This document shows positions 6,784 through 12,500 of a stretch of 12,500 nucleotides of DNA, one piece after another. The notes beneath the pieces were generated by a model. That model was not told the origin of the DNA. It saw only the letters and a list, made by a program, of their open reading frames with translations, and did not search any database. This DNA comes from Actinidia chinensis (taxonomy: Eukaryota > Streptophyta > Magnoliopsida > Ericales > Actinidiaceae), in NCBI GenBank assembly GCA_009663005.1, contig CM018889.1:16674056-16686555 (forward strand). Reading direction: 5' to 3'. Both the position numbers and the translations under genes were made by a program. The stretch's first letter is position 1, and every line of letters begins with the position of its first letter.

Positions 6784-7628
6784 TCTGATGTTGTCAATGG
6801 GCGGGGCGGGGCCGGAGGTATGGGGTGGGGGGTGCCCCGTCCCCGATCCCGCAATAAAATTTTTCATTCCCCAGGCCCAGCCCCGATCCCCGGCGGGGAT
6901 TTTTTTTTTTACCCCCATCCCGCCCCTAAGGTACCTGGGATCCCTGCCCCGAATCCGAACACCGAACCTCCCAGGATCACTACCCAAATCGGTCATCCAA
7001 ATTTTGAAAATCAACACCACAAAATCAATACTTTCCAACACAATAAAATCAAAATCAAAAATTTTAAAATCAAACACAAAAGCCCAAACCCCAATACCTA
7101 GATCTGGAGACCGGTGTTCGCGACCGAATGTAGGAGCGGTTAACGACGGCTGCGCGGACGCCGGGTCGGAACAGCCGCGGTCTCTCATGTCAACTCCTCT
7201 TTAGCCTTGACCCCTCGTAATGAGGAGGGTGGACGGCGCCTCCGTCGTCGACTCGTGAGGTCTGGGCCTTCGCCCTCCTGGAGGGTCTCATGACTCTCGC
7301 ATGGTTTCTACTCTAGAGAGAGAGAGCGCGCCTGAACAATCTGAACCAAAAAACAGAGGTGAGGGATGAAGGGTCATGGATCAAGGGAAAGTGCACAATT
7401 TAGTGTTAATTTCACTTTTGCATCATTCACTTAACTATTTATATTTTGGGACCTTTATTTTTAATTTTAATATTTTCGGGGTGAATTTTCGGGATCGGGG
7501 CGGGGATATACAAAATCGTTCCCCCGCCCGTCCCCGTTTTTTTTTTTAATCCCCGACCCCGCCCCGACCCCAAAAAATCCCCGAAAATTCACCCGATCGG
7601 GGCGGGGCGGGGCAAATTGCCATCCCTA
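6784..7628. mobile_element. Degenerate hAT-like element with GC-rich ends
   Basis: The right end reads GGGGCGGGGCAAATTGCCATCCCTA, whose complement TAGGGATGGCAAT is a typical plant hAT terminus; the left end GATGTTGTCAATGGGCGGGG is a decayed counterpart. Both ends are full of CCCCGCCCCG and CCCCGATCCC subterminal words. GGGTGAATTTTCGGG at 7479-7493 is inverted at 7580-7594. A CpG-rich island sits at about 7100-7340. Overlapping ORFs at 6743-7204 (+) and 6760-7188 (-) are low-complexity by-products of the end repeats. I found no clear 8-bp target duplication, so the exact borders and class are uncertain. Confidence 0.5.
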
Positions 7629-7739
7629 CCCCTTCCACCCCTCTGACAGTGCCCTCCTCCCTATCTCCACTTGTCCTCCTCGCTCTTTTACCCTTATAAA
7701 CCTCTCCCCCATAATTATTTTTCGTCTTCTCCCCCACCA

Positions 7740-8325
7740 AAACTACCATTATTAACTTCTATTTAGCTTTTTTTCAGTTAATTTTTTTTTTGTCAGCTGC
7801 CTTTTTTTTTCATGGATCCCCTTTATTTTATGTAGTTTTATTTTATAGATTTTGTTTATTAGTTTTTGTCTATATTTTTTTAATCAGTTTTGTTTAGTAT
7901 TTTGTTTATTAATTTTTTTGTTTAATTTGAACCTCTCTTATAAATTACCCTCACCTTTACACCATGTCAGAATCTCTCTCTCCCTTTAAAGGACACGTGT
8001 TTATTTAGAATCTATTTTTGTGTATTATTACATTGTCTATTCCCTGAACATGGCTAACCATCAAATCTATTTTTAATCTTTTTAAATTTTTATAAATATG
8101 ACTCCCAACATCTATAATTAACAAATAATAAACGTTACAATTTAAAACAAAAAAAAAAAATATTAAAAAAACAAATGAAAACAAAAAACAAAACCAAAAA
8201 AAAATACTAAAGAAAAACTAAAAAAAGACTAAAAAAATAAAAAAAAACGAGAGAGAGAGCCGCGCAGCGAAACAGGGAAAAGGGGGGAGGGAAGGGAAGG
8301 AAGAGGGAAAGGGAGGGCAATCATT
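7740..8325. repeat. AT-rich foldback repeat, copy C
   Basis: A T-rich left arm (7765-7930, with TTTTTCAGTTAA and TAATCAGTTTTG words) and an A-rich right arm (8105-8245, AAAACTAAAAA words) flank cores shared with copy B (8021-8057 and 8079-8143). The outer right edge is a polypurine tract (8270-8320), and pyrimidine-rich sequence (7625-7740) lies outside the left arm. Compared with B, C lacks the block of about 340 bases between the two cores. No gene. Confidence 0.6.
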
Positions 8326-8329
8326 ATTT

Positions 8330-8715
8330 TTGATTGTGGGGTCGGAAGAAATTTTTGTCGGGAGTAGTGTGGGTAACGGGGGGGCGAGGTTGTTGGCGGG
8401 TTCGGCCATCCCCCACCCCCGCCCCGTTTACCAAACCCACCCCACCCCGCCCCTTAATTATTTTTTTAATTATATAATATATTTTATATATTATGGTATG
8501 TATATAATATATATTCATATATATATAGTATGGATATTATGGTATATTTAAAAAACAAATATGAATAATTTTATTTTTTATATATAATCGGGTAATCGGG
8601 GCGGTTCGGGTGGAGGAGGCTTAAAACCCGCCCCCGCCCCAATTATTAATCGGGTTTTAATTTTCCCCACAAACCCCCTGTAAACGGGACGGGCCAACGG
8701 GTATCGTGTTTTGTC
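8330..8715. mobile_element. Small element with GC-rich ends and a (TA)n core
   Basis: C-rich sequence on the left (8408-8453, including CCCCGCCCCGTTTACC) and G/C-rich sequence on the right (8592-8705, including GTAAACGGGACGGG) are partly inverted, with GTTTAC/GTAAAC in each. The core (8455-8590) is an almost pure AT stretch with TATATAATATAT repeats. The style resembles the element at 6784-7628, but borders and target duplication were not found. ORFs crossing it on both strands are low-complexity. Confidence 0.45.
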
Positions 8716-8879
8716 AGGTCAATTGCCTCCTAGTCGGGAGGGCGCGTTTAGCATCTCCCTATCCCAACCCTTACGTCAGAAAACCCCGGCCCCACCTTAC
8801 ACAATTGCCCTATTACCCCTTTCCTTTTCTCCTTTTTCCCTCCCAGCCCCCAGTCGCCCCCCTTCCCTTTTCCCCATTT

Positions 8880-10300
8880 CCCCTCCAGGCGCCCCCCTGT
8901 TTTTCCATTTTATTTTCTTTTTTTTAGTTTTTTTCATTATTTTTATAGGTTTATTTTATTAAATTTATTTCTTTCTTTATCATTTTAATTTTTATTTTGA
9001 ATAAATAATTTTTTATTATATGGTTTCTAAATCTTTTGTTTATTTTTTATAAATAATTTTTCTTTATAATGTGATCAAATTGGCATAATATTTTGTTAAA
9101 ATTTCTCTCAATTATCAATTTAATACAAAACTGATTAAAAATAAAATATTTCTTTTTATTTTTACAAAAATATAAGGTGAGAGTACAATAAATTAATAAA
9201 ATTTTTATCATAATTTTTTCGTAAAAAATTTAGAAGTGAAAGTAAAAAGAAAAAAAATAGAATCAAGGGGTATTAAAATAAAAAAAAAGAATAAAATGAT
9301 TGAATGGCTATATAAAAAAATTATGATAATTTTTTTTAATTTATTTTACTCCCAGATTACGTTTTTTATTAAAAAAAATATGGATCATAAAAATAATTTT
9401 GAGATAAAAAATTTTGGAGCTGGGAGTAAAAGAAATTATAAAATTTTTTAGATAAAAATTCGGAAGGTGAAAGTAAAAAAAAAACCACAAAAAAAAATTG
9501 ATCAAGTTTTTTTAATAAATAACCAAGAATTGATCAATTTTTTAAACACATAAGAATTTATTTATTTAATTTTTTTATAATACCATCTCTTTTTTCGATT
9601 TTTTTATTAAATTTTTAAACACTTAATTTTTTTTATTAGTTTTAGTTGTCATAAAAACACATAAAAAACTATTGCTCGTATTCGAGTCAATCACTTCGTT
9701 CAAGTTTTTTTACGCCCTCATTACCCTGTACCACCCACCCTAGTATGGATGGCAGGCAACATGTACATCAAAGATAAGGATGCGTTGATAGTTATATTAT
9801 ACGAATGAATTTGTGATAAAAAATAATGGGTGAGAGAATCGTTGTGCTCCGATGAGAGTTTGGATGAGATATTGATTAGAAATTATGTTCTTAGTAATAT
9901 TGAATTTACTATTGTATTGATATGATAAAAGTTATTATTTTTTTATGTGTTTTATGACAAACAAAACTAATAAAAAAAATTCAGTGTATAAAAAATTTTA
10001 AAAAAATCAAAAAAAGAGATGGTATTATAAAAAAATTTAATAAATAAATTCATATGTTTTTAAAAAATTTATATAAAAATTCAGAATATGAAAGTAAAAA
10101 AAAAATAAAAATTTTTGATCAATATTTTTTATAAATTATAAAAAATTAAGAAAAGATTAGAAACATATAATAATGAAAATATTTATCCAATAAAAAAATA
10201 AAATTGATAAAAAAAAGAAATAAATTTAATAATTAAAAAAATAAAACTGATAAAAAAAATTAATAAAAAAAATAGAATCAAAACGGGGGCGGCTCGCTGA
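8880..10300. repeat. Giant imperfect inverted repeat (foldback repeat D)
   Basis: The outer left arm (about 8895-9080) is the reverse complement of 10110-10290: compare TTATTAAATTTATTTCTTTC and ATTATATGGTTTCTAAATCTTT on the left with the complement of 10155-10235. The inner arms 9530-9670 and 9925-10070 match even better: TTTTTTATAATACCATCTCTTTTTT at the left is inverted at about 10005-10035, and TTATTAGTTTTAGTTGTCATAAAAACACAT is inverted at 9945-9975. The loop (about 9670-9925) is not AT-only and has no ORF. The left arm holds some 440 extra bases (9085-9530), including a small hairpin. The right arm shares its A-rich end with copies A and B. Confidence 0.75.
9344..9431. repeat. Small hairpin nested in the giant inverted repeat
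   Basis: TTTTACTCCCAG at 9344-9355 is the exact complement of CTGGGAGTAAAA at 9420-9431, leaving a 64-base AT-rich loop. A related word, GAAAGTAAAAA after AAAATT, recurs at about 9229-9250, 9455-9477 and 10076-10098, so this is part of a set of short repeats within the foldback element. Confidence 0.75.
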
Positions 10301-10443
10301 GTGAGAGAGGGAGGTCAAATTTGGCCAAAGGAAAATGAATTTAATAATAAAAAAATAAAATTAATAAAAAAGTTAATGAAAAAAAATAGAACCAAAAAGG
10401 GTGCGGCTCGATGAGAGAGAGAGAGGTCAAATTTGGCCAACGG
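10217..10443. repeat. Tandem duplication with 112-bp period
   Basis: Both units run from A-rich AAATTTAATAATTAAAAAAATAAA through AATAGAATCAAAA, then a GC-rich GGGGCGGCTCGCTGAG stretch and (GA)n, to GGTCAAATTTGGCCAA (10313 and 10425). Unit 2 reads GGTGCGGCTCGATGAG at the GC-rich part. The first unit is the outer right end of repeat D, so the end of that element has been duplicated. TTTGGCCAAA is palindromic. Confidence 0.85.
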
Positions 10444-10461
10444 CTCCCAAAAATAGTTTTC

Positions 10462-11617
10462 TTATTGTGGGTAGTGGAGTCCACTTTTCCCTTCTATTGG
10501 TCAAACATTGGGCCCACACTCCAATTATCTTCTCCATTTCTTCTTCTTAATTTCCCTAACACTCTCCCCTTTTCCCGTATTCTTACAAATACGGCTATTC
10601 CCCTGTAATCTTTAAAATATCAGGGATCTTACTTACTTTTAAAATTATTATTAATTTTTTTTTTTGAATATTTTTTTTTAAAATATTATATTATTATAAT
10701 ATATTTTTTAAATTTTTATATTTTATTTTTCCTCTATTACACCACTTAAATGAAATACTCCTATCAATTTTTTAAATATTTTTTTATTTCTTATAATAAA
10801 TACTACAAAAACTGTTAGTAATACGTGATCAATTTTTTTTGTAATGATTTTTTTTAATTTTTTTATACTAAGTATATTTGTTTTTATGTATTCTAGAGTT
10901 AGTTAATTTCTGAATAAGTTGGCAGTGTTTATATATTTTTTTAATATATCTAAATTAATTAATGATTGTGGAGCAAGTCCATCTCATTAGACTTATTCTG
11001 GCAGTGGTTTCGAAATCCTATAGGCCTAAAAATGAAATCAATCCAAAACAACAGTTCCAAAAAACGCTATGTAAAAATGTTACTTTAATTTAGTACAAAT
11101 AAAATTTTTTTATTTTTGATTACAAATAATTACATAAAAATAAAAAAAATAAAATTTACTAACATTAAATAATCTACAAATCTTATTTTATCTAACGAGT
11201 CCATGAAAGACCAAAGATTATGCTTACATTCTAATTTCAATAGATTTTTTTTATATTTTCCTTAAAGGTAATTCACTGTCTCCCCTGAGTTTACCGGTTA
11301 TAACAAAGTACCTCTGGCGTTTGAAAAATTACAATGACCTCCCTGAGGTTTTGAAACTTATAACAGATTTCGATGCCATTTTGCACTGACTCCTCAGACT
11401 CAAAATAAACGTTGTTGTCAAAAAGATAAAAGGAGTAATTTTTGTCAGGGGTGCTTTGTATATTAACTCAATACTTTTAGGGGTGGCGTGTAAATAGAAG
11501 AATCCGGTTACAAGTTTCAAACTTTAGGAAAAATCATTGTATTTCTTAAACTTCGGGATATTTTTGGAGGCAGTGTAATTTCCCTTTCCTACAAGAATTA
11601 AAATGCTAAAAGGTTTA
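10462..11617. repeat. Long tandem repeat, unit 1
   Basis: The unit begins TTATTGTGGGTAGTGGAGTCC and aligns with unit 2 (from 11618) over at least 640 bases. Landmarks are TATTGGTCAAACATTGG, CTTCTTCTTAATTTCCC, GTATTCTTACAAATAC, TATCAGGGATCTTACTTACTTTT, CTAAATTAATTAATGATTGTGG, AAAACGCTATGTAAAAATG and TAATTTAGTACAAAT. The period is 1156 bases, of which 328 belong to a MITE and its duplicated flank, so the original unit was about 830 bases. Nothing in it looks coding; there is no TG...CA border, primer-binding site or retroelement domain. Confidence 0.88.
11266..11584. mobile_element. Mutator-like (MULE-type) MITE
   Basis: The ends AGGTAATTCACTGTCTCCCC and GGAGGCAGTGTAATTTCCC are inverted, and both continue into repeated blocks of the kind CCTCCCTGAGGTTTTGAAACTTATAAC and CAAGTTTCAAACTTTAGG. 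It is flanked by TTTCCTTAA (11257-11265) and TTTCCTACA (11585-11593), 7 of 9 bases alike, the 9-bp size being usual for Mutator-type transposons. The copy of the host repeat at 6595-6755 lacks it and reads straight through (TTTTCTTAAAAGAATTAAATGC). The 319-bp element encodes nothing; the ORF across 11329-11520 on the minus strand is a by-product. Confidence 0.78.
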
Positions 11618-12500
11618 TTATTGTGGGCATGGAGTCCATTTTCCCTCTATTGGTCAAAGCATTGGCCGACCACAATTATCTTCTCCACTTCTTCTTCTTC
11701 TTAATTAGGCTTCCTTGTAATGCTTAAAACTCAGCCTTTTTTAATTTACTATAAAAAACTCAGATTTTTAGTTTTTTTGTTTTTCTACTTTGCTTTAGTA
11801 ACATAAGCAAATAGCAAAAATAAAAAAGCAAAAAGTTAATTCTGACTGACTTTTTTTCTTATTTTAGGCCAAAAAAAAAAACAAAAAACTCAAATAAACT
11901 ATTCCAACGTAGCCTTAGTCAATCCCATATACACCACAATACCAGGGGTTTGGGGTTCTTAATGAAATGGATACCCTAAGTATTCTTACAAATACAAATA
12001 TCTTTCTGTAATTTTTTTAATATCAGTGATCTCATTTACTTTTGAAATTATTATCAAAATTTTTTATTGGAGCTAATTTTTTGCTAAAATGACAAGATTT
12101 TCCAATTTTTAAGGTTTTCATATTTTTTTCTTATCACACCAATTAAATTAATACACATTCTATCAAATTTTTTATTTTTTTATTTTCTTTTATAATAAAT
12201 ACTAAAAAAAATGTTAATAATACATGATCAATTTTTTTGTAATGATTTTTTTTAAAAAAAATTATAATAAAGTATATTTGTTTTTAAGTTAATTTATGAA
12301 TAAATGGCAGTGTCTATTTTTTTTTAAATATGTCTAAATTAATTAATTTTTGTGGAGCAAAGTCCATCTCAATTAGACTTATTCTGTAGTTGGTTTTCGA
12401 AATACTATATGCGCTAAAAAGTGAATCAAATCCAAAAAACAGTTTCCAAAAAACGCTATGTAAAATGTTACTTTTAATTTAGTACAAAAATAAATATTTT
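11618..12500. repeat. Long tandem repeat, unit 2 (runs off the window)
   Basis: This unit follows unit 1 directly, beginning TTATTGTGGGCATGGAGTCC, and matches it in order through to TAATTTAGTACAAAAATAAA at the window end. It differs by many point changes and small indels, by a stretch around 12060-12120 not seen in unit 1, and by the Tourist-like MITE at 11708-11914. The divergence implies an old duplication. A third unit may lie beyond the window. Confidence 0.88.
11708..11914. mobile_element. Tourist-like (PIF/Harbinger) MITE, copy 3
   Basis: A 207-bp relative of copies 1 and 2 with ends GGCTTCCTTGTAATGC and ATTCCAACGTAGCC, and an interior with AGTTAATTCTGACTGACTTTTTTTCTTATTTTAGG. TTA lies on both sides (11705-11707 and 11915-11917). 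Tandem unit 1 has no element at the matching place (CTTCTTCTTAATTTCCC, about 10540-10556), so insertion came after, or independently of, the duplication. Confidence 0.88.

Noticed and set aside
6743..7204. Overlapping proline/glycine-rich ORFs on both strands
   Set aside because: They arise from CCCCG/GGGGC subterminal repeats of a transposon; long open frames on both strands of GC-rich repeats are expected without coding.
8218..8962. Several 63-83-codon ORFs in C-rich and T-rich DNA
   Set aside because: Translations are runs of P, S, F and L or of I, Y and K from simple-sequence DNA; no domain and no splice or start support.
9530..10070. MicroRNA precursor in the inverted repeat
   Set aside because: The stem is far too long and AT-rich and its loop exceeds 250 bases; it fits a foldback element or siRNA source better than a MIR gene.
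10462..12500. The long direct repeat pair as LTRs of a retrotransposon
   Set aside because: No TG...CA borders, primer-binding site, polypurine tract in the right place or gag/pol sequence. The space between the homologous parts is filled by more of the same repeat plus a MITE.

Overview
The window looks like nuclear DNA from a flowering plant, most likely a eudicot. It is very AT-rich, full of long T and A homopolymer runs, and packed with small non-autonomous DNA transposons. Its only recognisable protein-coding locus is a plant-type carboxylesterase (CXE/HSL-like, alpha/beta-hydrolase fold-3) with one spliceosomal intron. I cannot name the species. No rRNA, tRNA, CRISPR array, virus, transposase or reverse-transcriptase gene is visible.

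Layout. 1-680: foldback repeat A. 750-757: TATA box. 825-2363: carboxylesterase locus, + strand. Its intron (1411-1949) has clean borders and exon 2 (1950-2363) is fully open with a normal stop. The 5' third of exon 1 carries a stop codon and several single-base frame changes, so I call it a pseudogene or damaged allele. The Ser-Asp-His triad codons survive. 2600-3560: repeat B, with an extra purine-rich block. 3745-3964: Tourist-like MITE copy 1. 4046-4113 (minus strand): a weak candidate for an orphan last exon. 4694-5315: an old tandem duplication, one unit of which was split by a 451-bp hAT-like element (4804-5254) with an 8-bp target duplication. 5364-5585: Tourist-like MITE copy 2, with TTA duplications.

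5589-6253 holds nothing I recognise. 6254-6570: three tandem copies of a hAT-type terminal segment. 6595-6755: a partial copy of the repeat found at the right edge. 6784-7628 and 8330-8715: two GC-rich-ended, AT-cored elements. 7740-8325: repeat C. 8880-10300: a giant imperfect inverted repeat (D). 10217-10443: a 112-bp tandem duplication. 10462-12500: two tandem units of a long repeat. Unit 1 carries a Mutator-like MITE (11266-11584) and unit 2 carries Tourist-like MITE copy 3 (11708-11914).

The genes do not form a system. The main biological content is (i) a recently decayed or decaying esterase gene and (ii) layered transposon history. For three insertions (the hAT element, the Mutator-like MITE and the third Tourist MITE) the window itself contains an uninterrupted paralogous copy of the target site, so the insertions can be verified internally. 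I found no convincing new enzymatic or defence system. The most unusual structures are the T-rich/A-rich foldback family and the giant inverted repeat.
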